A model generated the notes under the pieces. That model was not told the origin of the DNA. It did no database searches and saw nothing but the letters and a program-made list of their open reading frames with translations. This document shows, piece after piece, positions 15,936 to 24,760 of a stretch of 64,000 nucleotides of DNA. Made by a program: the position numbers and the translations under genes. Each line of letters starts with the position of its first letter. Position 1 is the first letter of the stretch. This DNA is from DASYTH01 sp045806965. Its GTDB lineage: Bacteria > Actinomycetota > Actinomycetes > Mycobacteriales > Pseudonocardiaceae. The stretch is from assembly GCA_045806965.1 (NCBI GenBank), contig JBJMIG010000080.1, forward strand, positions 22,377 through 86,376, read 5' to 3'.

Positions 15936-18900
15936 GTGCACCTGAAGAGCCTGACGCTGAAAGGCTTCAAGTCCTTCGCCTCAGCCACCACGCTGCGCTT
16001 CGAACCCGGGATCACCTGCGTCGTGGGGCCCAACGGCTCCGGCAAGTCCAACGTGCTCGACGCGCTGAGCTGGGTGATGGGGGAGCAGGGCGCCAAGTCG
16101 CTGCGCGGCGGCAAGATGGAGGACGTCATCTTCGCCGGCACCGCCGGCCGGGCGCCGCTCGGCCGCGCCGAGGTGACCCTGACCATCGACAACACCGACG
16201 GCGCGCTGCCCATCGACTACACCGAGGTGTCGATCACCCGGCGGATGTTCCGGGACGGCGCCAGCGAGTACGAGATCAACGGCAGCAGCTGCCGGCTGAT
16301 GGACGTGCAGGAGCTGCTCAGCGACTCCGGCATCGGCCGGGAGATGCACGTCATCGTCGGGCAGGGGCAGCTCGGCGGCATCCTCGAGGCCAAGCCGGAG
16401 GGCCGGCGGGCGTTCATCGAGGAGGCCGCGGGTGTGCTCAAGCACCGCAAGCGCAAGGAGAAGGCGCTCCGCAAGCTGGACGCCATGCAGGCCAACCTGA
16501 CCCGGCTGACGGACCTGACCAGCGAGCTGCGCCGTCAGCTCAAGCCGCTCGGCAAGCAGGCCGAGATCGCGCGCAAGGCACAGGCGGTGCAGGCCGAGCT
16601 GCGCGACGCCCGGCTCCGGCTCTACGCCCACGACCTGGTCACCCAGCGCGGCGAGATCGCCCGTGAGGAGGCCGACGAGGCCAGCGCCAGGGCCAGGCGG
16701 GCGGAGGTGGAGCAGCTGCTCGAGGTGGCCCAGTCCAAGCAGACCGGACTCGAGGACAACCTCGCCGCCGACGCGCCGCAGCTGGCCAGGACCCAGGACA
16801 CCTGGTACCGGCTCTCCGCGCTCGAGGAGCGGCTGCGCGGCACGGTGCGGCTGGCCATGGAGCGCGCCAGGCACCTGTCCACGGACGGCACGGCCGAGCT
16901 GCGGAGCCAGAACCGGCGCGACCCCGACGAGCTCGAGGCCGAGGCGGACGCGGCCGAGCTGCGCGAGAACGAGCTGGCCGAGGTGGTGCAGGGCGCTCGA
17001 GGTGAGCTGATCGAGGTCACCGAGACGCGCGCCGAGCTCGAGCAGGCGGTGTCGGCGGCCGAGCGGGCGCACCGGGCCGCCGCGCGAGCCATCGCCGACC
17101 GGCGCGAGGGTGTCGCCCGGCTCGGCGCCAAGGTCGACGGGCTGCGCGGCAAGCGCAACGACACCACCGCGGAGATCGAGCGGCTGTCCACCGCGCTGGC
17201 CGAGGCCGGGGAGCGGGCCGACCGGGCCCGCCGCGAGCTGGCGGAGGCGGCGGCCGAGAGCGGCTACTCCGACTCGGACGACGCCGAGCTGGCCGAGCGG
17301 CATCAGCGCGCGATCGCCGCCAACGACATCGCGTTGTCCAGGGTCGACGAGCTGGTCACGGCCGAGCGGGCGGCGGAGAAGGACATCGCCGCCTGGAAGG
17401 CCAGGGTGGACGCGCTCTCCCTCGGCCTGTCCCGCAAGGACGGCGCGGGCGCGTTGCTGGCCGCGGCGGACCGGCTGCCCGGCCTGCTCGGTTCGGTGGC
17501 GGCGCTGCTGACCGTGCAACCGGGTGCCGAGGCGGCGCTGGCCGCGGCCCTCGGTCCGGTCGCCGACGCGGTCGCGGTGGCCGCCGAGGACGACGCGGTG
17601 AGCGCGCTGTGGTTGTTGCGCGACACCGATTCCGGCCGGGCCGGACTGCTCGTCGGCGGAGCGCCCGCGGTGGACCGCTCGAGCTGGCCGCAGCTGCCGG
17701 CGGGCGCGCGCTGGGCGGTCGACCTGGTGCACGCGCCGGAGCGGCTGCGGCCGGCGGTGTGCCGGGCGCTCGACCGGTTCGCCGTGGTCGAGACCCTCAC
17801 CGAGGCGCGCGAGCTGGTCGCGGCGCATCCGGAGGTGCACGCCGTCACCACCGACGGCGACGTGCTCGGCGCGCACTGGGCGGCCGGCGGTTCCGAGGGC
17901 AAGCAGAGCCTGCTGGAGGTCCGGGCCGCGGTGGACGACGCCGCGGAGCGCCTGGTGGCGAGCGAGCGCGCGTTCGAGCAGGCCGGGGCGGCGCTCGACG
18001 GGGCGCGGGCCGAGCTGGACGCCCGGGCGACCGAGCTGGCCGCCAGCCGCGACGCGTTGCAGGAGGCCAAGGTTCGGGCCGCGCGGACGGCGGAGCGGCT
18101 CAACCGGCTGCGCCAGGCGCTCGCCTCCACCGAGGCCGAGGTGGAGCGCAACCGGTCGCAGCGGACCAAGGTCGAAGCCGCCCGCGAGGAGACCCTGAGC
18201 ACGCTGGCCGAGCTGGAGGAGCGCCTGGTCGCCGCGCAGGAGCAGCCGCTCGAGTCCGAGCCGGACACCGCCGAGCGGGATGAGGCGGCCGCCGCGCTCG
18301 CCGCGGCCCGGCAGCGGGAAATGGACGCCCGGCTGGCCGTGCGCACCGCCGAGGAGCGGCACCGCGCGGTGCAGGGCAGCGCGGAGACGCTGCGCCGGGC
18401 GGCCCGGGCCGAGCGAGAGGCGAGGGAGCGGGCCGCGCGGACGATGGCGGCCAGGGCCCGGGGCGCCGCCGTGGCCCGTGCGGCCGTGCGTGGCGGCGAG
18501 TTGGGCCTCGAGCGGATCGCGGTCTCGCTGCGGCAGGCCGCGCAGGAGCGGGACGCCGTCGTGGCCCAGCGCGCGGAGCGGGAGCGGGTGCTCACCGAGG
18601 TGCGCGGCACCGTTCGGGAGTTGGCCACCCAACTGGAGAAGCTGACCGACGCGGTGCACCGCGACGAGGTGTTGCGGGCCGAGCAGCGGCTGCGCCTTGA
18701 GCAGCTCGAGGGCCGCATCGCCGAGGATTTCGGCATGGGCCTCGACGACCTGGTGGCCGAGTACGGCCCGGCCGTCGACGTGCCGCCCGGCCCGGTGGAG
18801 CTGGCCGAGTACGAGGCGGCCTGCGAGCGCGGCGAGGGCGTCTTCGCGCCGCAGCCGATCCGGTACGACCGGGACACCCAGCTGCGCCGGGCCAAGCGCG

Positions 18901-19556
18901 CGGAGCGCGACCTCGCGCTGCTCGGCAAGGTCAACCCGCTGGCGCTCGAGGAGTTCGCCGCGCTTGAGGAGCGCTACCGGTTCCTGTCCACCCAGCTCGA
19001 GGACCTCAAGGCGACCCGGCGCGACCTGCTGACCGTGATCAAGGAGGTCGACGACAAGATCCTCGAGGTGTTCGCCTCGGCCTATGTGGACGTGGCCCGC
19101 GAGTTCGAGATCGTGTTCGGCACGCTCTTCCCGGGCGGCGAGGGCCGGCTGGTGCTCACCGAACCGGAGGACATGCTGAGCACCGGTGTCGACGTCGAGG
19201 CGCGGCCGCCCGGCAAGAAGATCAAGCGGCTCTCGCTGCTGTCCGGCGGGGAGAAGTCGTTGGTGGCGGTTGCCATGCTGGTGGCCATCTTCCGGGCCCG
19301 GCCGTCGCCGTTCTACGTGCTGGACGAGGTCGAGGCGGCGCTTGACGACGTGAACATGCGGCGGCTGCTCGGCCTGCTCGAGGAGCTCCGGTCCAGCTCG
19401 CAGCTGATCATCATCACGCACCAGAAGCCGACCATGGAGATCGCCGACGCGCTCTACGGAGTCAGCATGCAGGGCGACGGCATCACCCAGGTCATCTCGC
19501 AGCGCCTGCGGGGTGCCGAGCGGCCGCCGACCGAAAGCGCGGGAATCGCGGTATAG
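15936..19556 (+). CDS. smc: Chromosome segregation protein SMC
   Basis: A 1206-residue condensin ATPase that compacts and segregates the nucleoid with ScpA/ScpB. Walker A GPNGSGKSN lies at residues 32-40, followed by a long coiled coil (about 170-500), a hinge around 500-660 containing LPGLLGSVAALLTVQPG, a second coiled coil to about 1020, then the signature LLSGGEKSLVAVAM and Walker B FYVLDEVEAALDD. The length matches mycobacterial SMC. Start GTG 15936 gives MHLKSLTLKGFKSF. In mycobacteria ftsY follows directly; here about 9 kb intervene. Confidence 0.98.
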   Translation: MHLKSLTLKGFKSFASATTLRFEPGITCVVGPNGSGKSNVLDALSWVMGEQGAKSLRGGKMEDVIFAGTAGRAPLGRAEVTLTIDNTDGALPIDYTEVSITRRMFRDGASEYEINGSSCRLMDVQELLSDSGIGREMHVIVGQGQLGGILEAKPEGRRAFIEEAAGVLKHRKRKEKALRKLDAMQANLTRLTDLTSELRRQLKPLGKQAEIARKAQAVQAELRDARLRLYAHDLVTQRGEIAREEADEASARARRAEVEQLLEVAQSKQTGLEDNLAADAPQLARTQDTWYRLSALEERLRGTVRLAMERARHLSTDGTAELRSQNRRDPDELEAEADAAELRENELAEVVQGARGELIEVTETRAELEQAVSAAERAHRAAARAIADRREGVARLGAKVDGLRGKRNDTTAEIERLSTALAEAGERADRARRELAEAAAESGYSDSDDAELAERHQRAIAANDIALSRVDELVTAERAAEKDIAAWKARVDALSLGLSRKDGAGALLAAADRLPGLLGSVAALLTVQPGAEAALAAALGPVADAVAVAAEDDAVSALWLLRDTDSGRAGLLVGGAPAVDRSSWPQLPAGARWAVDLVHAPERLRPAVCRALDRFAVVETLTEARELVAAHPEVHAVTTDGDVLGAHWAAGGSEGKQSLLEVRAAVDDAAERLVASERAFEQAGAALDGARAELDARATELAASRDALQEAKVRAARTAERLNRLRQALASTEAEVERNRSQRTKVEAAREETLSTLAELEERLVAAQEQPLESEPDTAERDEAAAALAAARQREMDARLAVRTAEERHRAVQGSAETLRRAARAEREARERAARTMAARARGAAVARAAVRGGELGLERIAVSLRQAAQERDAVVAQRAERERVLTEVRGTVRELATQLEKLTDAVHRDEVLRAEQRLRLEQLEGRIAEDFGMGLDDLVAEYGPAVDVPPGPVELAEYEAACERGEGVFAPQPIRYDRDTQLRRAKRAERDLALLGKVNPLALEEFAALEERYRFLSTQLEDLKATRRDLLTVIKEVDDKILEVFASAYVDVAREFEIVFGTLFPGGEGRLVLTEPEDMLSTGVDVEARPPGKKIKRLSLLSGGEKSLVAVAMLVAIFRARPSPFYVLDEVEAALDDVNMRRLLGLLEELRSSSQLIIITHQKPTMEIADALYGVSMQGDGITQVISQRLRGAERPPTESAGIAV

Positions 19557-19565
19557 CAAGGCTAT

Positions 19566-19597
19566 GAGGGGAAGGCCCGCCGGGCGGGCCTCCCCTC
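19566..19597. terminator. Bidirectional hairpin between smc and a convergent gene
   Basis: GAGGGGAAGGCCCGCC followed directly by GGGCGGGCCTCCCCTC: a near-perfect 16-base stem with one bulged A. It lies ten bases after the smc stop and 16 bases before the end of the convergent membrane-protein gene, so it serves both. Confidence 0.8.
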
Positions 19598-19612
19598 AAC
19601 CATGCCGGTGGG

Positions 19613-20074
19613 TCAGGCGGTGGCGCGCGTCGAGGCCGACCGGTAGGTCAGGAACGCGGCGACGCCCGAGACCAGGGCGGCCAGCAGACCGATGAAGATC
19701 CCGAACCCTGCGCCCTGCGAGATCCCGAAGCCATCCTCGCCGGGCAGGGTGAGCCACCGAATCAGGATGATCACCAAGGCGCCCGCGGACAGGCCCAGCC
19801 AGATGAGCCCCCCGTTCGGCACGGCGGTACCGAGGTGCGGTAACAGCACGATGACACCCGCGGCGATCAGCATCAGCACGGGGAGCCAGCCACCGATGCC
19901 GACGCCCCAGGCGCTCGCCGAAGCGCCGCCGCTGAAGGCGCTGAAGCCCGGAAGCGTGGGGCCGCTGTAGGAAATCGAGTACCAGGGGAAGAAACTCACG
20001 ATGAAGGCGAGAGCGCCGGCACCGATGCCGGCCCACTCGAGCGGTGTGACCCGCTTCACGTCAAAACTAGCCAT
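19613..20074 (-). CDS. Four-helix membrane protein, unknown function
   Basis: A 153-residue hydrophobic protein with four predicted helices (around residues 12-32, 55-80, 85-105 and 125-145). WAGIGAGALAFIVSFFPWYSIS is typical of small actinobacterial proteins annotated only as integral membrane proteins. ATG 20074 follows GAGAGGG. First gene of the insert between smc and ftsY. Function not recognised. Confidence 0.7.
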   Translation of the reverse strand: MASFDVKRVTPLEWAGIGAGALAFIVSFFPWYSISYSGPTLPGFSAFSGGASASAWGVGIGGWLPVLMLIAAGVIVLLPHLGTAVPNGGLIWLGLSAGALVIILIRWLTLPGEDGFGISQGAGFGIFIGLLAALVSGVAAFLTYRSASTRATA

Positions 20075-20213
20075 GGCTGCGGCCCTCTCTATAAGTCCAT
20101 ATGAGACGCAGGACTGTACCTCCCGCTTCACGGGAGTATCGAGTCCGGCTCGCGGGAACGAAGTGCCCACCGCCCACCGCTGCCTTTAGAGGCAGCCAAG
20201 TCCGCCCCAGGGT

Positions 20214-20540
20214 TCAGCGGCCGGCCGGCAGGTGGTCGCGGTAGTCGTCGGCGACCAGCTCGAGGTAGCCAGGATGGCGACTGATCCAGCTCGCCACGAA
20301 CGGGCAGAGCGGCCGCACCCGAAGGCCCTTCGCACGCAGGTCGTCGAGGGCCGCGCGGGTCAGCGCGCTGCCGACGCCCTTGCCCTGGAACCCGTCCTGG
20401 ACGACGGTGTGCCGGAAGACGCGCTCGTGCTCGCCGGGGCGGTAGTCGAGGTGACCCGCCACCTCATCGCCGAGCAGCGCCAGGTACCGGTTCCTGGCCG
20501 GCTCGTCACGAACTGTCACGGCCGCCTGGTCCCTGTCCAT
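20214..20540 (-). CDS. Short GNAT-like acetyltransferase (YjdJ/COG2388 type)
   Basis: A 108-residue single-domain protein of the small GNAT subfamily. YRPGEHERVFRHTVVQDGFQGKGVGSALTRAAL includes the acetyl-CoA loop, and RPLCPFVASWISRHPGYLELV is the conserved C-terminal block with the invariant cysteine. The substrate of the family is unknown. Divergent from the two-domain GNAT at 20617. Confidence 0.85.
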   Translation of the reverse strand: MDRDQAAVTVRDEPARNRYLALLGDEVAGHLDYRPGEHERVFRHTVVQDGFQGKGVGSALTRAALDDLRAKGLRVRPLCPFVASWISRHPGYLELVADDYRDHLPAGR

Positions 20541-20616
20541 CTCCTTACCTCCCTATCCCGTCGTGACCACAGTAAACCGGTCGCGAACGGACAGCTCAGG
20601 GGTTCAGGATCGGCCC

Positions 20617-21567
20617 ATGTACGCCATCCGCGCCGCGGTCGCCACCGACCTGGACGAGGTGGTGGACCTGCTCGTCCGGTTGCAGGCCGAGCCGGCGCAC
20701 CACGTCGCCTACCACGGGGAGACCGCCGAGGCGATCGTGGAAGACCTGACCGGCATGCGGCCGGGCTGGCCGGCCGGCACGGTGCTGGCCACCGACCCGC
20801 CCGGCCGGGTACGCGGGGTGCTCAGCGTGGAGACCGACGCCGAGGCGGGCCGGGCCTGGTTGCACGGGCCCTATGTGGACGTTCCGGCGAACCACCCGGC
20901 GGCCGGCCACCTCTGGCAGCAGACCGCGGACGCCCTGCTGGGCGCGGCGCTGCGGGCGGCGCCGCTGACCGGCATCACCGACCTCGAGCTGTGCGGGCAC
21001 CGGCAACACCGGCTGCTCGCCGATTTCGCCGCCCGGCACGACTTCCGCACCGGACGGACCAGCCGGGTATTCGTGCTGACCGGGGCGGCGTTGCGTGGAT
21101 TGCTGGTGCACGGCACCGCGCGGGCGTCCCCGGTGGACCGGGCGGTTCGCGAGCTGCCGGCCGGCGACGCGGAGTTACGGGCCGAGGTGGCCGCGTTGTA
21201 CCGGCGCAGCTTCCCGGAAGCGCCGATGACCGCCCGGCAGCTCGTGGAGGGCGCCCGAAGCCACCTGATCATGGTGCTCACCGGACCGGACGGCCTGATC
21301 GGCTTCGCGGCCGGCTATCCACAGGAGGGCGAGTTCTATGTGGACCTGGTCGCGGTACACCCGGACCGGCGCTCCCGGGGCGCCGGCCGGGCGCTGGTCC
21401 GCGGGCTGCTGCGGGCGCTCGCCGTCCGGCACTCGGCCCGGGCCCAGGCCGCCGCGGTGATCACGCTCGGCAACGATGCGTCCGAGCGGATGTTCACCGC
21501 GCTCGGCTTCACCCTGCACCTGGAGCTGGTCGGCTACCGGCAGACGCTTGCCGTCACAGCACGGTGA
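20617..21567 (+). CDS. Tandem GNAT acetyltransferase
   Basis: A 316-residue protein with two GNAT domains. The N-terminal one (residues 1-165, MYAIRAAVATDLDEVVDLLV) has a degraded acetyl-CoA loop and is probably structural. The C-terminal one has an intact loop (DLVAVHPDRRSRGAGRALVRG) and NDASERMFTALGF. This architecture resembles mycothiol synthase-like two-domain GNATs, but the product is not identifiable. ATG 20617 is preceded at six bases by CAGGAT, a -10-like box, and lacks a Shine-Dalgarno. Confidence 0.8.
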   Translation: MYAIRAAVATDLDEVVDLLVRLQAEPAHHVAYHGETAEAIVEDLTGMRPGWPAGTVLATDPPGRVRGVLSVETDAEAGRAWLHGPYVDVPANHPAAGHLWQQTADALLGAALRAAPLTGITDLELCGHRQHRLLADFAARHDFRTGRTSRVFVLTGAALRGLLVHGTARASPVDRAVRELPAGDAELRAEVAALYRRSFPEAPMTARQLVEGARSHLIMVLTGPDGLIGFAAGYPQEGEFYVDLVAVHPDRRSRGAGRALVRGLLRALAVRHSARAQAAAVITLGNDASERMFTALGFTLHLELVGYRQTLAVTAR

Positions 21568-21615
21568 CGGCTCGTACGGCTGCGGAGCGCCGCCGGCCCG
21601 TACAGCGCCGGCCCG

Positions 21616-21672
21616 TACAGCGCAATGTCACCTTCATGCGGTTCTATCCGCGCAAGGTGACATTCCGCTGTA
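21616..21672. repeat. Palindromic repeat, copy B (AATGTCACCTT family)
   Basis: Left arm 21616-21634 (TACAGCGC then AATGTCACCTT) and right arm 21654-21672 (AAGGTGACATT then CCGCTGTA) pair over 18 of 19 positions, around a 19-base loop beginning CATGCGGTTC. It lies in the gap between the tandem GNAT and the acidic-repeat gene. The same core occurs at 11.7 kb (opposite strand) and 49.4 kb. Confidence 0.85.
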
Positions 21673-21680
21673 TCTTCGGC

Positions 21681-21737
21681 GCTCGATCTTCTGTGCTCGA
21701 TATTTCTGTGCTCGATCTTCGGTACTCGATCTTCTGG
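21681..21737. repeat. Four tandem CTCGATCTTCTG units
   Basis: Units of 13-15 bases start at 21681, 21695, 21710 and 21723 and share CTCGAT-TTCTG. They lie directly downstream of palindrome copy B. Function unknown. Confidence 0.75.
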
Positions 21738-21828
21738 GTTCGCTCGCACGGCGTCGGGATGCGCTCGCAGACTCGTCGGTCTAGACGCCGGACGTGCGCG
21801 ATTCGGTGTCGCGGCTAGGGTTTGCGGA

Positions 21829-23385
21829 GTGACAGATGACCCGACCGCCGCACCGCTGCCCGAACTTCCCGGCGTCGACGTAGAGGCGATCACGCAGGCC
21901 ATGCGAGCGGACGGGGTGGACCTGTCCGACCATGCGGCCGTGCGCGGCTGGCTGGCCAGCCCGGCCGTGGACCTGCCGGCGGCGCTTGGCGAGAACGACT
22001 CCGACGACTCCGACGACTCCGACGACTCCGACGACTATGACGATGACGAAGAGGACTACGACGAGGTCTCGGTCAAGGAGCTGTTCGGCCTGCCGGACCG
22101 GCTGCCCCCGCTGCGGCTGCCCTCGGATGCCGAGCTGGCCGCGGCCGCGCGGGAGAGCCGGCTGCTGGCCAGGACCCGCACCCTCGCCGGCTGGGTGGCC
22201 GACCGGACCGTGCCGGTCGACGAGGGCAGCCCGTCCGGCGCCGACTGCGTCGCCCTCGCCCAGCTGCTCGGCATCGACGTGGACGGCTCCATGGACGGTG
22301 CCGTGGACGGTTCCGTGGACACTGCCGTTACCGGCCTCGACGACCTGCCGGAGCTGGCCCACCTCTGGGACCTCGCGGAGAGCGTCGAGCTGATCGAGCT
22401 CGACGAGCAGGCGGCCACCAGGGGCGCCGCGCTCGCGGTCTGGCCGGACGGCGGCGACGAGGACGTGCTCGACGTCTGGGCCACCGCGCTCGCGGTCGTC
22501 ATGACCAGCCTCGACCTCGACGTGGACCTCTACGAGGAGGAGGACCTCGACTTCTACGGGGCGGGCGGGGCCGTGCTGGTGGCGCTGTTCCTGGCCCGCG
22601 GTGGCGGGGCGCCGTACGCCGAGCTGAGCGAGATGATCCGGGAGTCGTGCAGCCCCGCGAGGTCCGCCACAGGCTGGACGCCCTGGGTCGCCGAGCACGG
22701 CGACCCGGCCCGGGTGCTGCTCGGCCGGTTCGACGAGCTCGGCGCGGTGGTGCTCGGCGAGGAGTCGGCCCGGCTCACCCCGCTGGCCCAGTGGGCGATG
22801 TGGACCCAGCTGACGGACGGCGACGTCGAGGTGCCGCTGCTGCCGCCGGTCGAGGAGATGACCGCGGCGGACCTGATCGCGGCCGCCGAGGGGTTCACCG
22901 AGGAGGAGCTGACCGAGGAGACCACCGCCTGGCTCGGCCTGCGCACGCCGGACGCGGCGGCGCGCGAGCTGCTGGACGCGGCGGCGGCGGGCGAGCCGGC
23001 CGACCGGATGTACGCCACCTCGGTGGTCACCAGCCGGCTCGGCCCCGATGCTGAGCCGCACTGGCGCTCCGCACTCGACGACCAGCGCCTTGCCCCGTAC
23101 GCCAAGCTCGCGATCGGCCTGGAGCCGGAGTCGGCGGACCTGGCCTGGCTGCTCACCGACGTGCTGGCCGCGACGTCGGAGCTGGACGGACCGGAGGACA
23201 TCGCCCGGCAGCTCGGCGACGCCGTGCCGGCCGGCCGTGAGCTGGAGATCTTCGAGCTGATGTGGCGGCTGCCGCATCCCGCCGCCGGCGACGTGCTCAC
23301 CCTGCTCGGCACCCATCACCCGAACCGGGAGATCGCCAAGGCGGCCCGCAAGGCCGCGTTCAAGGCGGCCTCGCGCACCGAATGA
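21829..23385 (+). CDS. Acidic-repeat protein, unknown function
   Basis: A 518-residue, strongly acidic cytoplasmic protein. Residues about 56-80 are a run of Asp-Ser-Asp triplets followed by DDDEEDYDE, encoded by four 9-base tandem repeats (21997-22036); DGSMDGAVDGSVD near residue 158 is a second short repeat. The C-terminal third is helical, with a last repeat ending NREIAKAARKAAFKA that looks HEAT-like. No known catalytic motif. GTG 21829 has no Shine-Dalgarno but TAGGGT (21816-21821) ends seven bases before it, implying a leaderless transcript. Convergent with anmK, 24 bases apart. Confidence 0.7.
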   Translation: MTDDPTAAPLPELPGVDVEAITQAMRADGVDLSDHAAVRGWLASPAVDLPAALGENDSDDSDDSDDSDDYDDDEEDYDEVSVKELFGLPDRLPPLRLPSDAELAAAARESRLLARTRTLAGWVADRTVPVDEGSPSGADCVALAQLLGIDVDGSMDGAVDGSVDTAVTGLDDLPELAHLWDLAESVELIELDEQAATRGAALAVWPDGGDEDVLDVWATALAVVMTSLDLDVDLYEEEDLDFYGAGGAVLVALFLARGGGAPYAELSEMIRESCSPARSATGWTPWVAEHGDPARVLLGRFDELGAVVLGEESARLTPLAQWAMWTQLTDGDVEVPLLPPVEEMTAADLIAAAEGFTEEELTEETTAWLGLRTPDAAARELLDAAAAGEPADRMYATSVVTSRLGPDAEPHWRSALDDQRLAPYAKLAIGLEPESADLAWLLTDVLAATSELDGPEDIARQLGDAVPAGRELEIFELMWRLPHPAAGDVLTLLGTHHPNREIAKAARKAAFKAASRTE

Positions 23386-23409
23386 CGACCCGGGCCAGCC
23401 GGCGCGGCT

Positions 23410-24612
23410 TCAGCCCACCGCCTCGGCCACCGGGGCGGTCACCCGCAGCCGGGTCACCGCGGCCGAGCCCGGCCGGGGCAGGCGAGGCACGGTGCGGCCC
23501 GGCGTGATGCTGCCGAGCACCCGGGGTCCGGTGGCGCCGGTCGCGGTGTCCGCCGGCACGCCGCACCAGGTGAGGAACCCGAGCAGGGCGGCGAGGTAGG
23601 CCTCCTTGGCGTCCGCCGGCAGGCCGAGCTCGTCGCTGCCGACCAGCGGGACCGGCGCCAGCGTGCGGCGCAGTGCGGCCAGCAGCGCCGGGTTGTGCGT
23701 TCCGCCGCCGGACACCACCACCCGGCCGGGGTCGAGCCCCCGGCAGGCCTGCGCGACGGTCACCGCGGTCAGCTCGACCAGGGTGGCCAACAGGTCGACC
23801 GCGGGGACGTGCGGCAGACCCTCCAGCGCGGCACGCAGGTAGCCGGTGTGGAAGTGCCCGGGGCCGGTGGACTTCGGCGCCGGCTTGACGTAGTAGGGGT
23901 CGGCGAGCAGCGCGCCGAGCAGGTCCGGCCGAACCGTGCCCTGCCCGGCCAGCTCGCCGTCCACATCCTGGCGCCAGACCCCGTCGGAGATCATCCGCGC
24001 GGCGGCGTCCAGCAGAGCGTTGCCGGGTCCGGTCTGCAGCGCCACCGTGCTGACCCCGGACGCGCCCGGTATGACCACGGTGAGGCCGGCCATCCCGCCG
24101 AGGTGCAGCGCGGCCACCGGCTCGCCGGCACCGGAGAGCCAGAGCCGGTCGAGCACGGCGGCGAGCGGTGCGCCCTGCCCGCCCGCCGCCACGTCCCGGG
24201 CGCGCAGGTCCGCGACCACGGGAAGTCCGGTGTGCTCGGCGATCAGGGCCGGCGCGCCGAGTTGCAGGGTGCCGAGGCAGCGGCCGCCGTCCACCCGGTG
24301 GCAGAGCAGTTGTCCGAGCGAGCCGACCAGGTCTGCCCGGCCGCCGGCGAGCTCGGTGAGCGCGGCGCCGGCCGCGTCGGCGAACGCGCGTCCGACCTCC
24401 GCGTCGAGCCGGCACAGCCGATCCGCGGTGCAGTCGCCCGGCGGGAGCGCGGCGAGCAGCTGCGCACGCAGCTCGGCCGGATAGTCGACCCCGCGGTGTC
24501 CGAGCGGCAGCAGCTCCACGATGCCGCCGGTCAGCCGGAGCTCGGCGGCAGCCACGTCGATACCGTCCACTGAGGTCCCGGAATGCAGCCCGATCACGCG
24601 CAACGAGGTCAC
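23410..24612 (-). CDS. anmK: Anhydro-N-acetylmuramic acid kinase homologue with altered catalytic motif
   Basis: A 400-residue ASKHA-fold kinase of the AnmK family, which opens and phosphorylates 1,6-anhydro-MurNAc in wall recycling. The phosphate-1 motif HSGTSVDGID, the substrate motif GQGAPLAAVLD and KSTGPGHFH are recognisable. Two blocks deviate: LHLGGMAGLT replaces NIGGIANIT, and LQTGPGN (Gln codon at 24034-24036) replaces DTGPGN, whose aspartate is the catalytic base in characterised AnmK. Activity is therefore uncertain. Divergent from the NgcEFG-like importer, 148 bases apart. Confidence 0.85.
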   Translation of the reverse strand: MTSLRVIGLHSGTSVDGIDVAAAELRLTGGIVELLPLGHRGVDYPAELRAQLLAALPPGDCTADRLCRLDAEVGRAFADAAGAALTELAGGRADLVGSLGQLLCHRVDGGRCLGTLQLGAPALIAEHTGLPVVADLRARDVAAGGQGAPLAAVLDRLWLSGAGEPVAALHLGGMAGLTVVIPGASGVSTVALQTGPGNALLDAAARMISDGVWRQDVDGELAGQGTVRPDLLGALLADPYYVKPAPKSTGPGHFHTGYLRAALEGLPHVPAVDLLATLVELTAVTVAQACRGLDPGRVVVSGGGTHNPALLAALRRTLAPVPLVGSDELGLPADAKEAYLAALLGFLTWCGVPADTATGATGPRVLGSITPGRTVPRLPRPGSAAVTRLRVTAPVAEAVG

Positions 24613-24691
24613 AGTCCTGTCATTGGGGGCACCCGATCACCGGGAGACAAGGGTGGACGTTACTTCTTGACCAAATTGATGTTAGTAGTGG

Positions 24692-24720
24692 TTGAACTTT
24701 GGCCGCAACAGGCGTAGACA
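24692..24720 (+). promoter_or_regulatory. Promoter of the ngcE-like operon with possible operator
   Basis: TTGAAC (24692-24697), 17 bases, TAGACA (24715-24720): a good sigma-70-type match in an unusually AT-rich stretch. It predicts a 34-base leader with AGGGAG before ATG 24761. TTGACCA (24667-24673) and TGGTTGAA (24689-24696) form an imperfect inverted repeat overlapping the -35 and could be a repressor site. Confidence 0.5.
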
Positions 24721-24760
24721 CCCGATACGGTGTGAGCTGCGATCGACAGGGAGATTGGGC

